Below are positions 1-4,929 of a DNA stretch of 7,940 bases, in pieces. Below the pieces are notes generated by a model. That model had not been told where the DNA came from. It ran no database searches and was given only the letters and a program-made list of their open reading frames with translations. Made by a program: the position numbers and the translations under genes. How positions within the stretch are numbered: position 1 is the stretch's first letter; every line of letters starts with the position of its first letter. Source of the DNA: Dehalococcoidales bacterium (GTDB lineage: Bacteria > Chloroflexota > Dehalococcoidia > Dehalococcoidales > RBG-16-60-22); NCBI GenBank assembly GCA_030606585.1, contig JAUWGD010000078.1, forward strand, positions 1 to 7,940, given 5' to 3'.

Positions 1-82
1 GCCCGTCACTCGCCCTGCCGCCCCGGTTCTCGCAGACCCTGGTGGGACAATGGGCGCACATGGGATAACTGGCTTTTACCAT
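1..82 (-). CDS. Cysteine-containing protein, N-terminal fragment (27 codons)
   Basis: An ATG at 82-80 on the minus strand is preceded by a strong Shine-Dalgarno AGGAG (94-90), 7 bases away. The frame stays open to the window edge, so only the first 27 residues are seen. They contain the cysteine cluster CAHCPTRVC (Cys9, Cys12, Cys17), followed by an arginine/glycine-rich stretch. Closely spaced cysteines at the N-terminus suggest metal binding. The pattern loosely recalls small cysteine-rich metal-binding families such as DUF1847, but 27 residues are too few to assign it. A sigma70-like promoter lies at a suitable distance upstream. The gene is divergent from the PH-like gene on the other strand and has no visible link to the carbon-fixation genes. 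The start and strand are well supported by the ribosome binding site; the identity is open. Confidence 0.6.
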   Translation of the reverse strand, partial: MVKASYPMCAHCPTRVCENRGGRASDG

Positions 83-112
83 ACGAATTCTCCTTTCCCT
101 GTCCTGAATTCT

Positions 113-141
113 ATTCTAGTCACTTGCCGATTAAAAGACAA
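113..141 (-). promoter_or_regulatory. Candidate sigma70 promoter for the leftward gene
   Basis: On the minus strand, TTGTCT (141-136) and TAGAAT (118-113) are separated by 17 bases. They match the -35 consensus at 4 of 6 positions and the -10 consensus at 5 of 6. A start near position 106 would give a leader of about 24 bases containing the AGGAG site of the leftward gene. The position fits well; the assignment rests only on the sequence match. Confidence 0.45.
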
Positions 142-164
142 GAATTCGGACACTTAAGGAAGCG

Positions 165-192
165 TTGACAAAGGCATAAATAGGCGTATAAT
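165..192 (+). promoter_or_regulatory. Consensus sigma70 promoter facing the PH-like gene
   Basis: TTGACA (165-170) and TATAAT (187-192) are both perfect consensus hexamers, with a 16-base spacer. Transcription would begin near 199 and produce a leader of about 165 bases before the ATG at 365. This is the strongest promoter match in the window. It faces away from the leftward candidate at 113-141, with about 23 bases between the two. Confidence 0.75.
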
Positions 193-227
193 TAACTCGC
201 CTGATATGAAATAGACAAAAAAGCCGG

Positions 228-359
228 GTGGATGAAGACGATGAGCGTGAGACAGGGGCACTGAAACCGTTTAATATAGCGGTGGCTGGTGCCCTTTTTG
301 GTTTATTGGGAAAGGGATTTGCAGGAGATGACACCTCAATAAATCAATCAGAGGGGTGA
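228..359 (+). CDS. Possible small ORF in the leader (43 codons)
   Basis: A frame starting with GTG at 228 runs to a TGA at 357-359. The predicted peptide begins with an acidic stretch (MDEDDERE), then a short hydrophobic glycine/alanine-rich segment (about residues 15-31, including FNIAVAGALFGLLGKG), and a polar tail. In favour: it lies just after a consensus promoter, and its stop sits inside the ribosome binding region of the PH-like gene, a layout typical of translational coupling. Against: there is no convincing Shine-Dalgarno before the GTG, the start is not ATG, and the same bases form a terminator-like hairpin. No family is recognised. It may be a leader peptide, a small membrane protein, or chance. 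Confidence 0.22.
   Translation: MDEDDERETGALKPFNIAVAGALFGLLGKGFAGDDTSINQSEG
255..299 (+). terminator. Terminator-like hairpin in the leader (possible attenuator)
   Basis: GGGCAC (256-261) pairs with GTGCCC (289-294). The stem continues with two G-T wobbles (262/288, 263/287), a small internal loop, and ACCG (266-269, read as A-C-C-G) with CGGT (280-283). Five T bases (295-299) follow at once, as in a Rho-independent terminator. It lies about 55-100 bases after the predicted transcription start and upstream of the PH-like gene, so it could attenuate that gene. The right arm and T-run are also part of the 20-base direct repeat. Confidence 0.5.
279..298 (+). repeat. 20-base direct repeat, copy 1
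   Basis: GCGGTGGCTGGTGCCCTTTT is identical to positions 904-923. In both copies AAACCG lies a short distance upstream (9 or 10 bases), so that ACCG can pair with the CGGT inside the repeat although the intervening loop sequence differs. Here the repeat forms the right side of the leader hairpin. The two copies bracket the PH-like gene. Confidence 0.85.
332..358 (+). promoter_or_regulatory. Possible hairpin masking the ribosome binding site
   Basis: CACCTC (332-337) is complementary to the GAGG/GGTG parts of GAGGGGTG (351-358), with a two-base bulge and a loop of about 13 bases. Pairing would hide the Shine-Dalgarno site of the PH-like gene. Ribosomes translating the possible upstream small ORF would pass through this region and open it. 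The stem is short, so this is only a candidate. Confidence 0.25.
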
Positions 360-364
360 AAGAA

Positions 365-877
365 ATGAAAATCAAAGAAAAAGACGAGCAACATATGGTA
401 ATTGTATCCAGTCTTAGTCAACGACTCGGCTGGATTCTGCTGTTGGCATTCGCTATCTTTATGGGTTTCATCGGATTCCCATCCCTCTCTGTCGCACCTA
501 TTGTAATATCAGTTGTTTTTGGAATATGTGCTCTGGCAAATCTACGAAGCAGGAAGGTTGTCATTGATAAGCTCACCCAGAGCATTAGTCTGGACGAGCG
601 GCGCTTCTTGTTAATTTACAGACAGCGTATTATCCCGTTTTCAGCAGTAAAGGGTATGACGATGGATGAAAAAATTCGCACTAATCCTCAAGGGGGCATT
701 CCCCACAAAGCCTGGGAGATATCCATTGATATTGGTGGTAAAAAGCTTAAAATTGACAAAGGCTCCAATAGAATGAATATGTTAGAACTAGCAGAAAAAA
801 TTAGCCTGTTTATGGAAAAGAAGCTGACAAGATCATATGTTGGTGGCTCTGTAGACCCTTTTTTAAGAAGGGACTAA
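365..877 (+). CDS. Two-helix membrane protein with probable PH-like domain (hypothetical)
   Basis: The predicted 170-residue protein has a short charged N-terminus, two hydrophobic segments (about residues 22-38 and 42-60) forming a membrane hairpin, and then a soluble domain (about 62-145). The soluble domain has alternating beta-like stretches and ends in an amphipathic helix. This is the usual outline of small bacterial membrane-anchored PH-like (bPH/DUF304-type) proteins of unknown function. The family call comes from architecture, not from a diagnostic motif. I chose the ATG at 365 because GAGGGG (351-356) lies 8 bases upstream; an in-frame GTG at 356 overlaps that site and is less likely. 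The gene is visibly more AT-rich than the genes to its right and is flanked by a 20-base direct repeat, which may indicate separate acquisition. It would be driven by the promoter at 165-192. Confidence 0.7.
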   Translation: MKIKEKDEQHMVIVSSLSQRLGWILLLAFAIFMGFIGFPSLSVAPIVISVVFGICALANLRSRKVVIDKLTQSISLDERRFLLIYRQRIIPFSAVKGMTMDEKIRTNPQGGIPHKAWEISIDIGGKKLKIDKGSNRMNMLELAEKISLFMEKKLTRSYVGGSVDPFLRRD

Positions 878-903
878 ACACAAGTTAAAACCGAATCAAC
901 TTG

Positions 904-923
904 GCGGTGGCTGGTGCCCTTTT
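904..923 (+). repeat. 20-base direct repeat, copy 2
   Basis: This is an exact copy of positions 279-298, located 26 bases after the PH-like gene stop. The GGGCAC left arm that completes the hairpin in copy 1 is absent here. Only the shorter ACCG (890-893)/CGGT (905-908) pairing is possible, so it is unlikely to terminate transcription as well as copy 1. An alternative stem AAGTT (882-886)/AACTT (898-902) is mutually exclusive with that pairing. Confidence 0.85.
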
Positions 924-937
924 ATTACGAATTCACT

Positions 938-964
938 TTGTACCTTTATCACTCATGTTATAAT
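938..964 (+). promoter_or_regulatory. Extended -10 promoter for htpX
   Basis: A perfect TATAAT (959-964) is preceded by TGT (956-958), giving an extended -10 element. A weak -35 candidate, TTGTAC (938-943), lies 15 bases upstream of the -10; an extended -10 often compensates for a poor -35. Transcription would begin near 971 and leave a leader of about 20 bases with the GGAGG site (980-984). Confidence 0.6.
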
Positions 965-989
965 ATACAATACAGGCAGGGAGGATAAT

Positions 990-1961
990 ATGTGGCTTCA
1001 AACGAGAATGTGGCTGCTGATGGCTGTCATGTTCGGCATCCTCTACGGTGTCGTTGTCGGTATCGGTACCTGGATGGACAAAGGCAGCGCCATGATCTAT
1101 ATCATACTGGCGTTCGTATTCCTCGGAATCCAGTACCTGATTGGCCCGGCTATCGTCGGCTGGACGATGAAGGTTAAATGGGTAACGGAAAAGGAGGAGC
1201 CGGAACTGCACAATATGGTAGCGAAACTGGCGGCTACTGCCAACATACCCAAGCCGAAGGTCGGCATATCCCAGTTGAACATACCCAATGCCTTCGCCTT
1301 CGGTCGTACGCGGGGCGACGGGCGGGTATGCGTCACGCGCGGCATACTGACCCTGCTGAGTCGTGACGAACTCAACGCGGTGCTCGGCCACGAGATTTCC
1401 CACATCAAACACCGTGACATGGCCATCATCACTTTGCTTTCCGCCATACCGCTGATAATGTACTGGATTGCCTTCAGCTTTATGTTCCGGGGCATGTTTG
1501 GCGGTGGCAGCCGGCAGGGGGGCGGCAGTTACGCGATGCTTATCGGCCTCGGAGCGATGATACTCTACTTCATCACCAACCTGCTGGTACTCTACGGCTC
1601 CAGAATCCGGGAGTACTACGCCGACCGGGGGAGCGTACGGCTGGGCTGCCAGCCGCATCACCTGGCCACGGCACTGTACAAACTGGCCTACGGCGACGCC
1701 CGGTACCGGGACAGTGAAGAGCTGAAAAGGGTGGAGGGGGTTAAAGCCTTCTTCGTCAACGACCCGTCCCGTGCCTGGACCGAAATAAACGAGCTTAAAC
1801 AGGTCGATAGCGATATGAACGGCACGATAGACTTCGACGAGTTACTGGTACTGCGCGAGAAAAAGGTGCGGCTGGGCACCGGCGCCAAGATGATGGAAAT
1901 CTTCACCACACACCCCAATATGTTGAAGAGGATTAAGCACCTTTCGACACTGGCCGTATGA
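990..1961 (+). CDS. htpX: HtpX-type membrane zinc metalloprotease with EF-hand-like loop
   Basis: HtpX (peptidase family M48) is a membrane-bound zinc protease for quality control of membrane proteins, with its active site facing the cytoplasm. The 323-residue product has four hydrophobic segments (about 7-27, 33-56, 143-166, 183-203). The zinc site HEISH is at 134-138, and the third ligand is probably Glu208 in SRIREYYADR. The family C-terminal motif HPNMLKRI is at 308-315. The segment at 273-284 (DSDMNGTIDFDE) reads as a canonical EF-hand loop, with Asp, Asp, Asn, Gly, Ile, Asp and Glu at loop positions 1, 3, 5, 6, 8, 9 and 12. It lies between the zinc site and the C-terminal motif. A glycine-rich stretch (170-180) links helices 3 and 4. 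Start: ATG with GGAGG five bases upstream. Its own promoter precedes it, so it appears independent of the carbon-fixation genes. Confidence 0.93.
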   Translation: MWLQTRMWLLMAVMFGILYGVVVGIGTWMDKGSAMIYIILAFVFLGIQYLIGPAIVGWTMKVKWVTEKEEPELHNMVAKLAATANIPKPKVGISQLNIPNAFAFGRTRGDGRVCVTRGILTLLSRDELNAVLGHEISHIKHRDMAIITLLSAIPLIMYWIAFSFMFRGMFGGGSRQGGGSYAMLIGLGAMILYFITNLLVLYGSRIREYYADRGSVRLGCQPHHLATALYKLAYGDARYRDSEELKRVEGVKAFFVNDPSRAWTEINELKQVDSDMNGTIDFDELLVLREKKVRLGTGAKMMEIFTTHPNMLKRIKHLSTLAV

Positions 1962-1995
1962 ACCAAAAATTATAAATCCTGAGTACGCGTTTTTC

Positions 1996-2024
1996 TTGAC
2001 TTTTAATTTTGTATAAGATAAACT
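1996..2024 (+). promoter_or_regulatory. Candidate sigma70 promoter for cooC
   Basis: TTGACT (1996-2001, 5 of 6 matches) is followed after 17 bases by TAAACT (2019-2024, 4 of 6). It lies in the AT-rich gap between htpX and cooC. A start near 2031 would give a leader of about 85 bases, longer than those predicted for fhs and the second cooC. A better -10 match, TATAAG (2012-2017), is too close to the -35 to pair with it. Confidence 0.4.
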
Positions 2025-2028
2025 ATTA

Positions 2029-2052
2029 GCTTGGGTGGCAGGGTAACCCAGC
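2029..2052 (+). other. Hairpin at the 5' end of the cooC leader
   Basis: TGGGT (2032-2036) pairs with ACCCA (2046-2050) around a 9-base loop, and GC (2029-2030) with GC (2051-2052) extends the stem past a bulged T. It would sit at the very 5' end of the predicted cooC transcript and might stabilise the RNA. No known riboswitch is recognised in 2031-2115. Confidence 0.3.
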
Positions 2053-2115
2053 ACTTCATTTCACATTGCTTCCCCTAGAAGTAACAGACTCAGTTATGCC
2101 AGAAGCAAGGTCTAC

Positions 2116-2904
2116 ATGAAGATAGCAATAAGCGGTAAAGGCGGCGTAGGCAAGACTCTCCTGTCAGCTTTTCTTTCACACATATTCGCCGAATCCGGCT
2201 ATTCCGTTATTGCCATTGATGCCGACCCCGATGCCAACCTGGCGTCCACCCTCGGTTTTCCCCACCCCGAACAAATAACCCCCATTTCCGAACTCGAAGA
2301 CCTTATCGAAGAGCGCGTAGGCGTTCGCCCCGGTACATCCGGGGCCTTTTTTAAATTAAACCCCAAGGTCGACGACCTTCCGGAGAGCTATTCCGTCAAG
2401 ATGGACGGAATCAGGCTGATGTCAATGGGGCGGATAAAGAGGGGGGGCACCGGATGTTACTGCCCGGAAGGTGCTCTGCTACAAGCCCTGGTAAGCCACT
2501 TACTCCTGCAAAGGGACGAGGTGGTGATACTGGACATGGAGGCGGGTATCGAGCATTTATCCCGGGGCACCACAAAAGCTGTGGACAAGCTGATTATCGT
2601 GGTGGAGCCGGGACGACGCAGCATCGAGACCGCCCGGACCATCAATGAACTGTCAAAGGACCTCGGCCTTGAAAGTATCGGGGTGGTCGGCAACAAAATA
2701 CGGAACGAAGCGGATAAGGAATTCATCAAGTCAAGCGTGGCCGGTATTGAAATACTCGGCTTTATTCCATACGACCCTGCCATTAGTAAAGCTGACCTTG
2801 CCAACGAACCTCTCTTTACCGCCTGCCCGCAGACCGCGACGGAAGTAAAAAATATCTATAACAAGCTCATGTCTGCAAGCCGGCAGCCCAGTGTACAAGG
2901 TTGA
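2116..2904 (+). CDS. cooC: CooC-type nickel-insertion ATPase (CODH maturation)
   Basis: CooC proteins are cytoplasmic MinD/NifH-like P-loop ATPases that dimerise and deliver nickel to the C-cluster of carbon monoxide dehydrogenase. The 262-residue product has the deviant Walker A GKGGVGKT (7-14), the CooC signature DADPDANLAS (35-44), the metal-binding CxC pair Cys114/Cys116 in GCYCPEG, and a Walker B-like ILDMEAGIEHLSRG (138-151). Length and motif order are normal for the family. The ATG start has AAGG (2107-2110) five bases upstream. It opens the carbon-fixation cluster but is separated from fhs by 174 bases, so it may form its own transcription unit. The second paralogue downstream suggests a division of labour; which one serves CODH and which serves ACS is inferred, not shown. 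Confidence 0.9.
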   Translation: MKIAISGKGGVGKTLLSAFLSHIFAESGYSVIAIDADPDANLASTLGFPHPEQITPISELEDLIEERVGVRPGTSGAFFKLNPKVDDLPESYSVKMDGIRLMSMGRIKRGGTGCYCPEGALLQALVSHLLLQRDEVVILDMEAGIEHLSRGTTKAVDKLIIVVEPGRRSIETARTINELSKDLGLESIGVVGNKIRNEADKEFIKSSVAGIEILGFIPYDPAISKADLANEPLFTACPQTATEVKNIYNKLMSASRQPSVQG

Positions 2905-2951
2905 AAGTGTCACTAGAAAGGCACAGGAGTAGGATAATAGCAACCGGTAAA

Positions 2952-2969
2952 AAACCACGAAAGTGGTTT
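2952..2969 (+). terminator. Hairpin with GAAA loop after cooC (weak terminator candidate)
   Basis: AAACCAC (2952-2958) and GTGGTTT (2963-2969) pair perfectly over seven bases around a GAAA tetraloop. It lies 47 bases after the cooC stop. There is no uninterrupted T-run behind it, so termination would be weak. It could instead act as an RNA-stabilising end between cooC and fhs. Confidence 0.4.
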
Positions 2970-3022
2970 AATGATGATTTTGCCTGTAGACAACTTGCCT
3001 TTTGTCGAACTCAGTATATTTT

Positions 3023-3051
3023 TTAACAGTAAATAATAGCGCAGTTAAAAT
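3023..3051 (+). promoter_or_regulatory. Candidate sigma70 promoter for fhs
   Basis: TTAACA (3023-3028) and TAAAAT (3046-3051) each match the consensus at 5 of 6 positions and are separated by the ideal 17 bases. A start near 3058 would leave a leader of about 20 bases holding the AGGAGGT site (3067-3073). The surrounding 3015-3066 stretch is very AT-rich. Confidence 0.5.
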
Positions 3052-3078
3052 AAAAAATAATAATTCAGGAGGTATTAC

Positions 3079-4842
3079 GTGGCTTACGATGCAGTCAAGA
3101 TGAAGGACTGGCAAATCTCGGAGGCGGCTGAAGCAAATATGCCCCTCCCGGATGAATGGGCGGAGAAACTGGGACTCCAGAAGGACGAAGTTCTACCCTA
3201 CGGGAGAGTCGCCAAGATGGATTTCCTGAAAATCATTGACCGCCTCAAGGACAAGAAAGACGGCAAATATATTGAAGTAACCGCCATTACCCCCACCCCC
3301 CTCGGTGAGGGTAAAAGCACCACGTCCTGCGGCCTGATGGAAGGTATGGGCAAGCGCGGCCTGAACGTGGGCGGCGCCCTCCGCCAGCCCTCCGGCGGTC
3401 CCACCATGAACATCAAGGGAACAGCTGCCGGTGGCGGGAACTCCCTCCTGATTCCCATGACGGAATACTCCCTGGGTCTTACCGGTGACATCAATGATAT
3501 TATGAACGCTCATAACCTGGCCATGGTCGCCCTGACCGCCAGGATGCAGCACGAGCGCAACTATGATGATGAGCAGCTGGCACGCCTCACCAAGATGCGC
3601 CGGCTGGATGTGGACCCCACGCGTGTGGAGTTTAAGTGGATTATGGACTTCTGCGCCCAGAGCCTGCGCAACATAGTCATCGGCCTCGGCGGGCGGATGG
3701 ACGGCTACACCATGCAGTCCGGCTTCGGCATCGCCGTCGGCTCGGAGCTCATGGCCATGCTTTCCATCGTCAATGACCTGGCCGACCTCCGGAAACGCAT
3801 GGATGAAATCACCCTGGCCTATGACAAGAAGGGCAAACCGGTTACCACCGGCGACCTGGAAGTCGGCGGCGCCATGACCGCCTGGATGCGCAACGCCATC
3901 AACCCCACCCTGATGTGCACCGCGGAATACAACCCCTGCCTGGTACATGCCGGGCCCTTCGCCAACATCGCCGTCGGCCAGTCTTCCATCATCGCCGACC
4001 GCATCGGCCTGAAGATGTTCGATTACCACGTAACGGAGAGCGGTTTCGCCGCGGATATAGGCTTCGAGAAATTCTGGAACGTCAAGTGCCGCTACAGCGG
4101 CCTGAAACCGCACGTATCCGTGTTGACCACCACCGTCCGCGCCCTCAAGATGCACGGCGGCGGCCCCAAAGTAGTCGCCGGCCTGGCCCTGCCCGAGGAA
4201 TACACCAAAGAAAACATCGGCCTGGTTGAAAAAGGCCTGGAAAACATGCTGCACCTTATCGGGGTCATCCGCAAGTCCGGCATCAATCCGGTGGTCTGCA
4301 TCAACGCCTTCTACACCGATACCAAGGCCGAGCACGAAGTCATCCGCAAAGCCGCGGAAGCGGCGGGTGCCCGTGTGGCTGTGTCCACCCACTGGGAGCA
4401 CGGCGGCGACGGCGCCCTGGAATTTGCCGATGTGGTTAAAGAGGCCTGCGAAGAAGAACCTAATTTCAAGTTCCTCTACCCCAATGAGATGAAACTCCGC
4501 CAGAGAGTCGAGACTATCGCCAAGGAAGTCTATGGCGCTGACGGCGTGTCCTGGACGGCGGAAGCCGAGACTAAGGCCAAGGCATTCGAGGCCAACCCGA
4601 AATACGACGAGTACGCCACCATGATGGTAAAGACGCACCTGTCCCTCACCCACGACCCGACCCTCAAGGGCGTGCCCAAGGGATGGACGCTGCCCATCCG
4701 CGACGTCCTCATCTATTCGGGCGCCAAGTTCCTGTGCCCCATGGCCGGTACCATCACCCTGATGCCAGGCACCTCGTCCAACCCGGCTTTACGAAAGGTG
4801 GATGTAGACGTCAACACAGGGAAGGTCCAGGGAATATTCTAG
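3079..4842 (+). CDS. fhs: Formate-tetrahydrofolate ligase, divergent type
   Basis: Fhs (10-formyl-THF synthetase) joins formate to tetrahydrofolate with ATP, the first folate step of the methyl branch. The 587-residue product keeps the P-loop TPTPLGEGKSTT (71-82), LRQPS (101-105, carrying the arginine thought to bind formyl phosphate), KGTAAGGG (113-120), HAGPFANIA (290-298), VRALKMHGGGP (353-363), STHWEHGGDG (436-445) and YGADGV (485-490). Several residues that are near-invariant in canonical enzymes, as I recall them, differ: FGIKGGAAGGGY has become MNIKGTAAGGGN, NLHFTGD has become SLGLTGD (Gly133 for His), FANIAHG has become FANIAVG (Val299 for His), and GFDI has become GFGI (Gly217 for Asp). 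The protein is about 30 residues longer than typical bacterial Fhs, mostly at the N-terminus. The GTG start has a near-perfect AGGAGGT (3067-3073) five bases upstream. Fold assignment is firm; the exact activity is less so. Confidence 0.88.
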   Translation: MAYDAVKMKDWQISEAAEANMPLPDEWAEKLGLQKDEVLPYGRVAKMDFLKIIDRLKDKKDGKYIEVTAITPTPLGEGKSTTSCGLMEGMGKRGLNVGGALRQPSGGPTMNIKGTAAGGGNSLLIPMTEYSLGLTGDINDIMNAHNLAMVALTARMQHERNYDDEQLARLTKMRRLDVDPTRVEFKWIMDFCAQSLRNIVIGLGGRMDGYTMQSGFGIAVGSELMAMLSIVNDLADLRKRMDEITLAYDKKGKPVTTGDLEVGGAMTAWMRNAINPTLMCTAEYNPCLVHAGPFANIAVGQSSIIADRIGLKMFDYHVTESGFAADIGFEKFWNVKCRYSGLKPHVSVLTTTVRALKMHGGGPKVVAGLALPEEYTKENIGLVEKGLENMLHLIGVIRKSGINPVVCINAFYTDTKAEHEVIRKAAEAAGARVAVSTHWEHGGDGALEFADVVKEACEEEPNFKFLYPNEMKLRQRVETIAKEVYGADGVSWTAEAETKAKAFEANPKYDEYATMMVKTHLSLTHDPTLKGVPKGWTLPIRDVLIYSGAKFLCPMAGTITLMPGTSSNPALRKVDVDVNTGKVQGIF

Positions 4843-4858
4843 TCGGCTTAACCGGCTA
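4840..4858 (+). other. Small hairpin overlapping the fhs stop codon
   Basis: TAGTCGG (4840-4846) pairs with CCGGCTA (4852-4858), with one G-T wobble and a CTTAA loop. No T-run follows, so it is not a classical terminator. It may be an mRNA 3' structure separating fhs from the next gene. Confidence 0.3.
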
Positions 4859-4871
4859 TCAAACTGAATAT

Positions 4872-4900
4872 TTAACAAGAAGCGAAGAGACTGCTACAAT
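4872..4900 (+). promoter_or_regulatory. Candidate internal promoter for the cooC2-acs unit
   Basis: TTAACA (4872-4877, 5 of 6 matches) lies 17 bases before TACAAT (4895-4900, 5 of 6). TG at 4892-4893 adds an extended -10 element. Transcription from about 4907 would leave a leader of about 23 bases. The -35 hexamer and spacing equal those found before fhs, so the two units could be coordinated yet separately transcribed. Confidence 0.5.
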
Positions 4901-4917
4901 AGAAGTAAGGAGAGCAT

Positions 4918-4921
4918 AAGG
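4918..4921 (+). promoter_or_regulatory. Ribosome binding site supporting a TTG start
   Basis: AAGG at 4918-4921 is 8 bases before the TTG at 4930. A stronger AAGGAGAG (4907-4914) lies 15 bases before the TTG, which is too far for optimal use. The conserved protein N-terminus begins directly after the TTG, so this start is preferred. Confidence 0.5.
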
Positions 4922-4929
4922 ATATAACT

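Noticed and set aside
232..264. Ten-codon leader frame starting with ATG at 232
   Set aside because: No proper Shine-Dalgarno spacing and no run of regulatory codons; the longer frame from 228 fits the context better.
199..299. Known riboswitch in the leader of the PH-like gene
   Set aside because: Compared from memory with THF, ZTP, c-di-GMP, SAM, cobalamin and fluoride consensus patterns, none fits.
131..334. Minus-strand open frame in the divergent intergenic region (67 codons)
   Set aside because: It runs against the consensus promoter and the hairpin and its translation is serine/proline-rich without motifs.
356..364. GTG at 356 as start of the PH-like gene
   Set aside because: The GTG overlaps the only good Shine-Dalgarno (GAGGGG, 351-356), which is correctly spaced for the ATG at 365 instead.
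933..1661. Open frame on the minus strand opposite htpX (242 codons)
   Set aside because: It overlaps the zinc-site region of htpX, has no recognisable motif, and its translation has the composition of an antisense shadow.
1966..2010. AAAATTA/TAATTTT inverted repeat after htpX as a terminator
   Set aside because: The stem is all A/T, only seven pairs, with a 31-base loop; it would not be stable. No convincing terminator for htpX is visible.
2995..3022. TTGCCT with TATATT or TATTTT as the fhs promoter
   Set aside because: Spacing of 14 bases to TATATT is too short, and TATTTT is a poorer -10 match; TTAACA-17-TAAAAT at 3023-3051 is clearly better.
3193..4653. Long open frame on the minus strand opposite fhs (486 codons)
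   Set aside because: It is antisense to a well-supported gene with family motifs along its length. The frame is kept open by the GC-rich codon use of fhs, and the translation is low-complexity glycine/histidine/valine-rich with no recognisable motif.
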